NCBI GenBank assembly: GCA_964533425.1
Contig: CAZHJG010000027.1
Coordinates: 1-9,372, forward strand
Direction: 5' to 3'
Source of the DNA: CAZHJG01 sp964533425
Lineage (GTDB): Bacteria > Patescibacteriota > Saccharimonadia > Saccharimonadales > UBA4665
Length of the DNA stretch: 9,372 nt
The position numbers and the translations under genes are program-made. Under the pieces are notes generated by a model. It searched no databases, was not told where the DNA came from, and saw only the letters and a list, made by a program, of their open reading frames with translations. Positions 1 through 5,708 of the stretch are shown piece by piece; positions within the stretch are counted from its first letter, which is position 1, and each line of letters opens with the position of its first letter.

Positions 1-27
1 GTAGAAAAACAAACACCAAAACAAAAA

Positions 28-930
28 GTGCGATTGATGCACCAAAACCAAAATAAAAACACAGATCACGTCCCGGTACTCCTCACGCAAGTCCTGAAAT
101 GCCTCGACCCGAAGAGCGGGGAATCATACCTCGATCTGACGGCCGGCTATGGCGGACACGCCGCGGCTGTACTGGAACGCACCGGAAGCCTCACACGCGC
201 TGTCCTTGTGGACCGCGATAAAGAAGCCGTCGAAGCGCTGCGACGACTTTTTGGCACCCAGCCGGAGCTCAGGCATGAAGATTTCCTGAGCGCCACGCTT
301 GATTTGGCGGCCGAGGGCAGGCAATTTGATCTTATTTTGGCCGATTTGGGTGTGTCGTCGCGGCACCTTAACGAAATCAGCCGTGGGTTCAGCTGGCAAG
401 CGGATGAGCCGCTTGACATGCGTATGGACCAGGATCAGACACTCCAGGCAGCGACCATTGTCAACACCTACAGCGAAGCGCGTCTGACCGACATCCTGAC
501 CCGCTATGGCGAGGAGCCGAAAGCCAGGCAAATTGCCCGGGATATTGTGCGTGAACGACCGATACAGAACACGTCCGAACTGGCGGCTATTGCGAGCCGG
601 GCTTGGCCCGGATACAGCCGCGTTCATCCGGCCACCCGCACCTTCCAGGCTATCCGCATTGCCGTCAATGACGAGCTTACCCAACTTGAAGAAGCCTTAC
701 CACTCTGGTTACGACTGTTAAAGTCCGGCGGCCGACTGGCCGTCATCAGTTTCCACAGTCTGGAAGACCGCCTGGTCAAGCAAATCCTGGCTGACGCCTC
801 CGGAGATCGCTATGACGCCGAACTGAAATTACTGACCAAGCGTCCGATTACGGCTGATAAAGATGAATTAGTTCATAATCCGCGTGCCCGCAGCGCCAAG
901 CTGCGCGCCGCAGTGAAAATAAAAACATGA
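28..930 (+). CDS. rsmH: 16S rRNA (cytosine(1402)-N(4))-methyltransferase RsmH (MraW)
   Basis: RsmH is a cytoplasmic SAM-dependent enzyme that methylates N4 of C1402 in 16S rRNA, in the decoding centre; it is a classic early gene of dcw clusters. The 300-residue length is normal for the family. Visible motifs: HVPVLL at 14-19; SAM-binding loop DLTAGYGGH at 36-44; acidic ribose-binding VDRD at 61-64; DLILADLGVSS at 101-111; GFSW followed by DMRMD around 120-134; YGEEPKAR at 160-167; TFQAIRIAVNDEL at 205-217; SFHSLEDR at 241-248; KRPITA at 271-276; and NPRARSAKLRA near the C-terminus. The start is uncertain: GTG at 28 and ATG at 37 are in frame, and neither has a Shine-Dalgarno, only an A-rich leader. 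ATG 37 still leaves ten residues before HVPVLL and is equally plausible. Function is confident. Confidence 0.95.
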   Translation: MRLMHQNQNKNTDHVPVLLTQVLKCLDPKSGESYLDLTAGYGGHAAAVLERTGSLTRAVLVDRDKEAVEALRRLFGTQPELRHEDFLSATLDLAAEGRQFDLILADLGVSSRHLNEISRGFSWQADEPLDMRMDQDQTLQAATIVNTYSEARLTDILTRYGEEPKARQIARDIVRERPIQNTSELAAIASRAWPGYSRVHPATRTFQAIRIAVNDELTQLEEALPLWLRLLKSGGRLAVISFHSLEDRLVKQILADASGDRYDAELKLLTKRPITADKDELVHNPRARSAKLRAAVKIKT

Positions 931-938
931 GAAAGGAG
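931..938 (+). promoter_or_regulatory. Strong Shine-Dalgarno (GAAAGGAG) of the 19-codon ORF
   Basis: GAAAGGAG starts immediately after the rsmH stop and ends eight bases before the ATG at 947. It is the best ribosome binding site in the window. rsmH, ftsI, mraY and ftsQ have none, which is the main reason to take the tiny ORF behind it seriously. Confidence 0.6.
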
Positions 939-946
939 CCGCTCAC

Positions 947-1006
947 ATGCCAATTCAGGTAAAAAGCAGCTCCCGCGCCTACAAAATCCACGTTAAAGTG
1001 GTCTAA
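947..1006 (+). CDS. Possible 19-residue basic peptide / leader ORF
   Basis: The ORF encodes MPIQVKSSSRAYKIHVKVV and stops with TAA. What is seen: a near-ideal Shine-Dalgarno at 931-938 with eight-base spacing, an ATG start, and a position 16 bases after rsmH. The peptide has three lysines, one arginine, one histidine and no acidic residue. Its second half alternates polar or basic with hydrophobic residues (YKIHVKVV), like an amphipathic beta strand. It has no membrane segment or signal peptide. I do not recognise it. A CCAC/GTGG mini-hairpin (988-1001) covers its last codons, and a strong 10-bp hairpin starts 14 bases after the stop, so it could be a leader peptide controlling the downstream ftsL-ftsI region. 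It could also be a real small protein, or a chance ORF behind a ribosome-loading site. Conservation across relatives is unknown. Confidence 0.45.
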   Translation: MPIQVKSSSRAYKIHVKVV

Positions 1007-1020
1007 ATAGGCGAAAGCGA

Positions 1021-1049
1021 CTCCAGCCCGCCTTAAACCCGGGCTGGAG
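1021..1049 (+). terminator. 10-bp GC-rich hairpin between rsmH/small ORF and ftsL
   Basis: CTCCAGCCCG (1021-1030) pairs perfectly with CGGGCTGGAG (1040-1049) around a nine-base loop. No T-run follows, only caggaatattaatc, so it is not a textbook intrinsic terminator. It may slow polymerase, protect an mRNA 3' end, or act with the upstream small ORF as an attenuator. The hairpin is certain as sequence; its role is not. Confidence 0.5.
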
Positions 1050-1064
1050 CCAGGAATATTAATC

Positions 1065-1099
1065 GATCTTAGATCTTGGATCTTCGATCTTAGGTCTCG
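1065..1099. repeat. Heptamer tandem array 1 (GATCTTN x4 plus one degenerate unit)
   Basis: Five consecutive 7-bp units: GATCTTA, GATCTTG, GATCTTC, GATCTTA and the degenerate GGTCTCG. It fills the spacer just before the ftsL-like gene. The 18 bases at 1067-1084 (TCTTAGATCTTGGATCTT) recur exactly, in the same orientation, at 3313-3330, so this is a member of a dispersed family and not an isolated slippage event. Confidence 0.85.
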
Positions 1100-1117
1100 G
1101 AGAAAAACAAAAATTAT

Positions 1118-1465
1118 ATGACATACTCAAGCTCACTGGCCATGAATCGCACCCGGTTTTCCGGTCGGAATCAAAACTCGGTCAGTTTTCAGGTGAAGGC
1201 CCGCACACTCGGTCCGGTCAGCAACACCATCGTGTTGATCGTGCTGGCTTGTCTGCTGGGTCTTTTGTACCTGACACAGGTTACCAAGACCAACGCCTAC
1301 GGCTACCAGATCAGCAGCCTGCAGACTGAGCAGCAACAATTGGCTAAGCAGCACGACGACCTGGAAGTCTCCTCGGCCCGCCTACAGTCGCTATCACGCG
1401 TGCAGAGCAGCGCAGCGGCCAAGACTATGGTCGCTACGGCGCCCTCGACTACAGTTAAGAATTAG
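1118..1465 (+). CDS. ftsL: FtsL-like single-pass divisome protein
   Basis: This 115-residue protein has an N-terminal cytoplasmic tail (about 1-33), one membrane segment at about 34-55, rich in Leu, Val and Ile, then a Gln-, Ser- and Leu-rich stretch at 58-98 with coiled-coil character and a short polar tail. That architecture, and the position between rsmH and ftsI, is that of FtsL, which binds FtsQ/DivIB and the FtsW-FtsI pair and helps activate septal peptidoglycan synthesis. FtsL sequences diverge so much that assignment rests on topology and gene order. Start choice is uncertain: ATG 1118 has no good Shine-Dalgarno (GGAG at 1099-1102 is 15 bases away), and ATG 1142 (MNRTR) is a possible alternative. 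A weak extended -10 (TGaCATACT, 1119-1127) would favour 1142. Confidence 0.72.
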   Translation: MTYSSSLAMNRTRFSGRNQNSVSFQVKARTLGPVSNTIVLIVLACLLGLLYLTQVTKTNAYGYQISSLQTEQQQLAKQHDDLEVSSARLQSLSRVQSSAAAKTMVATAPSTTVKN

Positions 1466-1474
1466 TCTTCGTTC

Positions 1475-1502
1475 CAAGATCAAAGCACTAAGATCTAAGA
1501 AC
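1475..1502. repeat. Heptamer array 2 (NAAGATC orientation)
   Basis: Four in-phase 7-mers: CAAGATC (1475-1481), AAAGCAC (1482-1488), TAAGATC (1489-1495) and TAAGAAC (1496-1502). The unit is the reverse complement of the one in array 1. AAGATCTAAGAAC (1490-1502) is the exact inverse of 3311-3323 in array 3, so ftsI is flanked by a 13-bp inverted match. The array ends ten bases before a TATAAT box and therefore covers the -35 region of the putative ftsI promoter. Confidence 0.78.
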
Positions 1503-1511
1503 GATATCCTG

Positions 1512-1517
1512 TATAAT
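1512..1517 (+). promoter_or_regulatory. Consensus -10 box (TATAAT) giving a leaderless ftsI mRNA
   Basis: A perfect TATAAT lies six bases upstream of the ftsI GTG at 1524. With the usual -10 to +1 distance, transcription would start at or within a base or two of that GTG, producing a leaderless transcript. There is no Shine-Dalgarno to compete with this reading. No TTGACA-like -35 is visible; that region is occupied by heptamer array 2. The box also supports GTG 1524 as the true start. Confidence 0.6.
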
Positions 1518-1523
1518 GTAATA

Positions 1524-3302
1524 GTGCTTCCTACAAACAAAAATGCGCTAAATCAATCTGTTAGACGCGTACGGATCTGGTACGGGCTGTTGATTGCGGT
1601 AGTGGCGATTTTCGGTATTCGACTGTTTTACGTCCAGGTGATCCATTACGGGCATTATAAGAACGCGGCGCTGAGCGATCAGCTGAAGCAGTATCAGATA
1701 CCGGCAACGCGCGGGATTATAGAGGCGCATGACGGCGATCAGGTGCTGCCGATTGTCCTGAACCAGCAGTTGTTTACGCTGTACGCCGACCCGACCTTTA
1801 TCAAAAAACCCGATGATACGGCGGCTAAAATTGCCGGCATTATCAGTGGCCAGACAGATCAATATGCGCAGCTTATGCGCACCAAAGATACGCGCTATGT
1901 GGTACTGGCTAAAAAGCTGAGCGCGGATCAGAGCAGCAAGCTGCTGGCTCTCAAAATCCCGGGGCTGGGCACGCAATCGCAAGACTTCCGCACCTATCCT
2001 CAAGGCGATTTGGCGGCCCAGGTGCTCGGTTTCGTAAATAATGACGGTATTGGCAAGTATGGGCTGGAACAGGCGCTGAATAAGCAGCTGACGGGCACAG
2101 CAGGCCAGGTGAAGGCGGTGACCGACGTCAACGGCGTGCCGCTAGCCGCCACCAAAGGTAACGTGGAGAAGCCGGCCGTGGATGGCGATAAGGTGGTAAC
2201 GACCCTGGATCTGTCGATGCAGGCCCAGATGGAGCAGATTCTGGCCAATGAGTATCAAAAAACCAAGTCCAAGGGCCTGAGCGCCATCATCATGGATCCC
2301 AACACCGGGCAGGTCAAGGCCATGGCCAATTACCCAACGTTTGACCCCAGTAATTATCAGAACGCCAGTGACCCGAGCCTGTATCAGAACGCTGCCGTGA
2401 CGAATCCGATTGAGCCCGGCTCCAGCATGAAGGTGCTGACTACCGCCGCGGCGCTTAATCAAGGGGTTATTCAGCCGAACACGTCGTTTTACGATCCGGC
2501 TCACTGGATAGTTGACGGCTTTAATATCACCGATATCGAAGAGGATGGCGGCGCTCGCCAGCAGAGCATTGCCAGCACGCTCAATCTGTCGCTGAACACC
2601 GGTGCGACCTGGATGCTGATGCAAATGGGCGGCGGCCAGATCAACAGCAAGGCTCGCAACGCCTGGTACGACTATATGAACAATCGCTATCGCCTGGGGC
2701 AGCCGACCGGCATTGAGCAGGGTTATGAAGCCGCGGTGCCGATTCCGCCGCCGCAGGATAACGGGGCGGGTATCGATCTGACCTATGCCAACACCTCATT
2801 CGGACAGGGCGTGCAGCTGACGGCTATCCAGATGGCGGCGGCCGTTTCTAGCATCCTGAACGGGGGCACGTACTATGAGCCGCACCTGGTGGACGCTTTG
2901 ACCATCTCGGATGGCAAGACGACGACGGTCAAGCCGAAAGTGCTCAAGCAGAACGTGGTTTCGGCCAAAGTCAGCCAAGAAATGATGCCGCTCATGGAAT
3001 ATGTGGTGCAACAGCACCTCATCGCGGGCTTCCCATACCTTAATTTCAGTTCGCAGTACAGCGTCGGCGGCAAGACGGGCACGGCCCAGATCGCCAAACC
3101 GGGCGGGGGCTACTATGACGACAAATTTAATGGCACTTACGTCGGTTTCGTCGGTGGTGACAAGCCACAGTACGTGATTGTGGTGTTCAACCTACAGCCG
3201 AACGTGGCAGGCTATGCCGGTTCGTACGGTGGCCAGCCGGTCTTCGCCGATCTGGCGCACATGCTGATTGATAACTCCTTCGTAACACCGAAGAGTCAGT
3301 GA
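1524..3302 (+). CDS. ftsI: Class B penicillin-binding protein, FtsI/PBP2-type transpeptidase
   Basis: A 592-residue monofunctional D,D-transpeptidase that crosslinks septal peptidoglycan outside the membrane, presumably with FtsW from this cluster. Order of parts: short basic cytoplasmic tail; membrane anchor at about 18-38; N-terminal dimerisation/pedestal domain (about 55-215, with the RGII version of the family's RG-I motif); transpeptidase domain from about 225. All three active-site motifs are present: S300-x-x-K303 (GSSMK), S356-L-N358, and K517-T-G-T520. No PASTA domain follows. The usual DRNG after the RG motif is replaced by EAHDGD. The GTG start at 1524 is the only in-frame start that keeps the normal tail plus anchor; TATAAT at 1512 supports it. 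TGA stop. The FtsI role, rather than an elongation PBP2, is inferred from the neighbours. Confidence 0.95.
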   Translation: MLPTNKNALNQSVRRVRIWYGLLIAVVAIFGIRLFYVQVIHYGHYKNAALSDQLKQYQIPATRGIIEAHDGDQVLPIVLNQQLFTLYADPTFIKKPDDTAAKIAGIISGQTDQYAQLMRTKDTRYVVLAKKLSADQSSKLLALKIPGLGTQSQDFRTYPQGDLAAQVLGFVNNDGIGKYGLEQALNKQLTGTAGQVKAVTDVNGVPLAATKGNVEKPAVDGDKVVTTLDLSMQAQMEQILANEYQKTKSKGLSAIIMDPNTGQVKAMANYPTFDPSNYQNASDPSLYQNAAVTNPIEPGSSMKVLTTAAALNQGVIQPNTSFYDPAHWIVDGFNITDIEEDGGARQQSIASTLNLSLNTGATWMLMQMGGGQINSKARNAWYDYMNNRYRLGQPTGIEQGYEAAVPIPPPQDNGAGIDLTYANTSFGQGVQLTAIQMAAAVSSILNGGTYYEPHLVDALTISDGKTTTVKPKVLKQNVVSAKVSQEMMPLMEYVVQQHLIAGFPYLNFSSQYSVGGKTGTAQIAKPGGGYYDDKFNGTYVGFVGGDKPQYVIVVFNLQPNVAGYAGSYGGQPVFADLAHMLIDNSFVTPKSQ

Positions 3303-3303
3303 T

Positions 3304-3373
3304 GATCTTAGTTCTTAGATCTTGGATCTTGGGGGATCGGTTCTAGGATCGAAGAACGAAGATCCAAGATCTA
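3304..3373. repeat. Heptamer array 3, inverted-repeat form
   Basis: Ten back-to-back 7-bp windows fill the ftsI-mraY spacer. The left part reads GATCTTA, GTTCTTA, GATCTTG, GATCTTG (3304-3331); the right part reads AAGAACG, AAGATCC, AAGATCT (3352-3372). The change of orientation makes a perfect 15-bp inverted repeat, TAGATCTTGGATCTT (3316-3330) against 3359-3373, with an inner 5-bp stem GTTCT (3340-3344)/AGAAC (3353-3357). It could extrude as a cruciform or fold as a long hairpin in RNA, but no T-run follows, so a terminator role is doubtful. It ends nine bases before an extended -10 promoter. Confidence 0.82.
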
Positions 3374-3381
3374 GCCAACAG

Positions 3382-3390
3382 TGATATAAT
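3382..3390 (+). promoter_or_regulatory. Extended -10 promoter (TGATATAAT) of mraY
   Basis: TG at 3382-3383, one base, then a perfect TATAAT at 3385-3390 matches the extended -10 class, which does not need a strong -35; none is visible. The expected start point is about 3397, only some seven bases before the mraY ATG at 3404. The A-rich leader (aaaacaaaaacat) has no Shine-Dalgarno. This is the likely promoter of the mraY-ftsW-murG unit. Confidence 0.6.
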
Positions 3391-3403
3391 AAAACAAAAA
3401 CAT

Positions 3404-4447
3404 ATGTTTATGAACACCTTGCACCTTGCCATTTCCGCCCACAACCTGATCAGGATTCTATCTCTGGGATTCTTCAGCTTCGCGCTGAGCATGTTGATCA
3501 CCCCTGTCTACACGACGGTGGCTTATCGTAAAGAGTGGTGGAAGCGGCAGCGCACCGAGGCCTGGTCCGGTGGCGCGGCGACGGTATATCACAAACTCCA
3601 TGCTGCTAAACACAAACGGAATATTCCCACCATGGCGGGACTTATTTTTGTGTTGGCCATCACCGTGGTGACGCTGACAAGTAATCTGAGCCGCGGCGAG
3701 ACCTGGTTGCCGCTGGCCGCCATGCTTGGCGCTGGCGCGATTGGTCTAATGGATGATGTTATTAACGTTCGCAGCAACGGCAACGGGGTAGCGGGCTTGG
3801 GCTCGGGCACAAAGCTTGGCTTGTATAGCCTGGTGGCATTGGTTGGCGGCTGGTGGATTTACTTTAAGCTGGGCGTGCATAGCATTTATCTGCCAGGGGT
3901 GCATCAGTGGCATATCGGCGTCTTGATTATCGCGCTGTTTTGGCTGGTGATTATCGCCACCGCCAACTCGGTAAATATTACCGATGGCCTGGATGGGCTG
4001 GCGGGCGGCCTGTTGACGTCGTCGTTCACCACCTATGCTTTGATTGCCGTGGTCGAGCACAAATTGGCGCTGGCCGGCTTTTGTTTGACGGTGGTGGGCG
4101 CCTTGCTCAGCTACACCTGGTTTAACATCTATCCGGCCCGGTTTTTAATGGGTGATGTCGGCTCCTTCGCGCTCGGCACGGCGCTCGGTATTATTGCGGT
4201 GCAGACAGATACCATTTACGTGCTGCCGATCATCGGCGCGGTGTACGTGATCGAGACCGGATCAGTGATCGTGAACCGCCTATCCAAGAAGCTGCGGCAT
4301 GGCAAAAAGGTCTTCCTGTCTTCGCCCATCCATCACCACTTTGAAGCTATTGGCTGGCCGGAGACCAAGGTTACTATGCGGTTTTGGATTCTGGGGCAGG
4401 TGGCTGGCGTGCTCGGACTGATCGTCTTCTTACTGGGGAGGCGCTAG
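3404..4447 (+). CDS. mraY: Phospho-N-acetylmuramoyl-pentapeptide-transferase MraY
   Basis: An integral membrane enzyme that transfers phospho-MurNAc-pentapeptide from UDP to undecaprenyl phosphate, making lipid I on the inner face of the membrane. The 347-residue length fits the family, and about ten hydrophobic segments are visible. Signatures: KHKRNIPTMAG at 69-79, a variant of the family's TPTMGG motif; Mg-binding pair D117-D118 in GLMDDV; NSVNITDGLDGLAGG at 188-202 (D194, D197); MGDVGS at 249-254 with catalytic-site D251; and the SPIHHHFEAIGW loop with H310-H312. Starts ATG 3404 or ATG 3410 are both possible; 3404 is used because the promoter lies just upstream and no Shine-Dalgarno separates the two. 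The stop is one base before ftsW, and a GGGGAGG within its last codons serves as the ftsW ribosome binding site, so the two are translationally coupled. Confidence 0.97.
   Translation: MFMNTLHLAISAHNLIRILSLGFFSFALSMLITPVYTTVAYRKEWWKRQRTEAWSGGAATVYHKLHAAKHKRNIPTMAGLIFVLAITVVTLTSNLSRGETWLPLAAMLGAGAIGLMDDVINVRSNGNGVAGLGSGTKLGLYSLVALVGGWWIYFKLGVHSIYLPGVHQWHIGVLIIALFWLVIIATANSVNITDGLDGLAGGLLTSSFTTYALIAVVEHKLALAGFCLTVVGALLSYTWFNIYPARFLMGDVGSFALGTALGIIAVQTDTIYVLPIIGAVYVIETGSVIVNRLSKKLRHGKKVFLSSPIHHHFEAIGWPETKVTMRFWILGQVAGVLGLIVFLLGRR
4435..4441 (+). promoter_or_regulatory. ftsW Shine-Dalgarno (GGGGAGG) inside the mraY 3' end
   Basis: GGGGAGG ends seven bases before the ATG at 4449 and decides the ftsW start over ATG 4458 (MRSQ). 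It lies inside the last codons of mraY, so ribosomes finishing mraY expose it. Confidence 0.65.
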
Positions 4448-4448
4448 C

Positions 4449-5708
4449 ATGCGTCCCATGCGATCACAGGCAGTTCCGCGCCGCCGCAGCCGTATGCAGC
4501 TCCAGGCGCTGGATTTGGGCCGCAAACACAAGCCGGACTACTGGCTGCTGATTCTGTGCGCTTTGCTGCTGGCCATCGGTCTGATCGTGGTCTACGCCAT
4601 CAGCCCGGCGCTGGCGCAGGCCAATCACGTCAGTAATAATTACTATGTTGGCAAGCAGCTCGTCGCCATTGGGCTCAGCTTGCTGGTCTTTTTCATTACC
4701 GCGCAGGTGCCGTTAGGTTGGTGGCGGCAAGCCTACAAACCGCTGTTGATCATTGCCGCCCTAGCCACGCTGCTGGCGCTGGTCATGCCAGTTAATCCGG
4801 CCTATCCGGCCCACCGCTGGGTGCGACTGGGGTCTTTATCCTTTCAGTCTGTTGAGCTGCTTAAGTTCGCGGTTATGATCTGGCTGGCTGGCTTTCTAGC
4901 GGAGCGGGTCAAACAGGGGAATATTACCGTCACCAATGAGACGCTCAAGCCGCTGCTGATTGCGCTGGGCTGTATCGGGCTGGTGGTGGCCGGCGTGCAG
5001 AGTGACCTCGGATCTACCGGTGTTATTATCGCCATGATGGCTACCATGGCGTATATCGCCGGATTGCCCATGAAACGTATTATGATGATTGCCGGCGTGG
5101 TGCTTATCGGACTGGTTTTGGCGGTCTCGGCCATTCCATACCGCCGAGCCCGCCTGGAGGCGTATCTGCACCCATCGTCGAACTGTCAGGGGTCGGGCTA
5201 CCAGGCCTGCCAGGCGCTAATCGCCGTCGGATCGGGCGGTGTGATTGGGCTGGGGTTGGGCAGCAGCGTGCAGGCCTACGGGTATTTGCCAGAGGCCGCT
5301 AACGACTCTATCTTCGCCATTTACGCGGAGAAGTTCGGTTTTGTGGGCAGTATTGCGTTGCTGGCGGTGTTTATTGCGTTCTTCGCGCGTATGAAATCGA
5401 TTGCCGAGCGTCTGACGGACGATTTCAGCCGTCTCCTGGTCGTAGGTGTGCTGTCGTGGCTGAGCCTCCAGGCGTTGGTGAATATTGGGGCGATGATTGG
5501 CTTGTTGCCGCTCAAGGGCATTACGCTGCCGTTTATCAGCTATGGTGGTACCAGCGTGGTCTTTGCGGCGGCGGCGGTTGGGCTGGTGTATCAGGCATCG
5601 CAGTACGCGTCATTTGTGACGCCCCGGGTCGGTGGGGTCGGAGCTGCCGATACACTGTCGCGACCGAAAGTACAGAACAGCAGCCTCCGGAGGGCGGACT
5701 ATTTGTGA
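4449..5708 (+). CDS. ftsW: FtsW, SEDS-family septal peptidoglycan glycosyltransferase
   Basis: FtsW polymerises lipid II into glycan strands at the septum together with its class B PBP partner, here presumably the FtsI of this cluster. The 419-residue protein has a basic N-terminal tail (about 1-28) and about ten membrane segments. SEDS signatures: HRWVRLGSLSFQSVELLK at 122-139 (family form QPSEL); VQSDLGST at 183-190; GSGYQACQALIAVGSGGVIG at 248-267; YLPEAANDSIFA at 279-290, where D286 matches the essential acidic residue of FtsW/RodA; and LPLKGITLPFISYGGTS at 353-369. Two cysteines (C246, C254) sit in the large extracytoplasmic loop. FtsW rather than RodA is inferred from the neighbours. 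The TGA stop overlaps the murG GTG. Confidence 0.95.
   Translation: MRPMRSQAVPRRRSRMQLQALDLGRKHKPDYWLLILCALLLAIGLIVVYAISPALAQANHVSNNYYVGKQLVAIGLSLLVFFITAQVPLGWWRQAYKPLLIIAALATLLALVMPVNPAYPAHRWVRLGSLSFQSVELLKFAVMIWLAGFLAERVKQGNITVTNETLKPLLIALGCIGLVVAGVQSDLGSTGVIIAMMATMAYIAGLPMKRIMMIAGVVLIGLVLAVSAIPYRRARLEAYLHPSSNCQGSGYQACQALIAVGSGGVIGLGLGSSVQAYGYLPEAANDSIFAIYAEKFGFVGSIALLAVFIAFFARMKSIAERLTDDFSRLLVVGVLSWLSLQALVNIGAMIGLLPLKGITLPFISYGGTSVVFAAAAVGLVYQASQYASFVTPRVGGVGAADTLSRPKVQNSSLRRADYL
5689..5694 (+). promoter_or_regulatory. murG Shine-Dalgarno (GGAGGG) inside ftsW
   Basis: GGAGGG lies ten bases upstream of the GTG at 5705, in the last codons of ftsW. With the overlapping stop/start it fixes the murG start at 5705, although the reading frame stays open further upstream. 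Confidence 0.6.

Noticed and set aside
124..684. 186-codon minus-strand frame over rsmH
   Set aside because: Antisense shadow of a strongly conserved gene in GC-rich sequence, with no recognisable domain or ribosome binding site.
5456..5704. Long N-terminal extension of MurG in the same open frame
   Set aside because: It lies wholly inside ftsW in another frame. The GTG at 5705 has a Shine-Dalgarno, overlaps the ftsW stop, and gives the normal MurG N-terminus.
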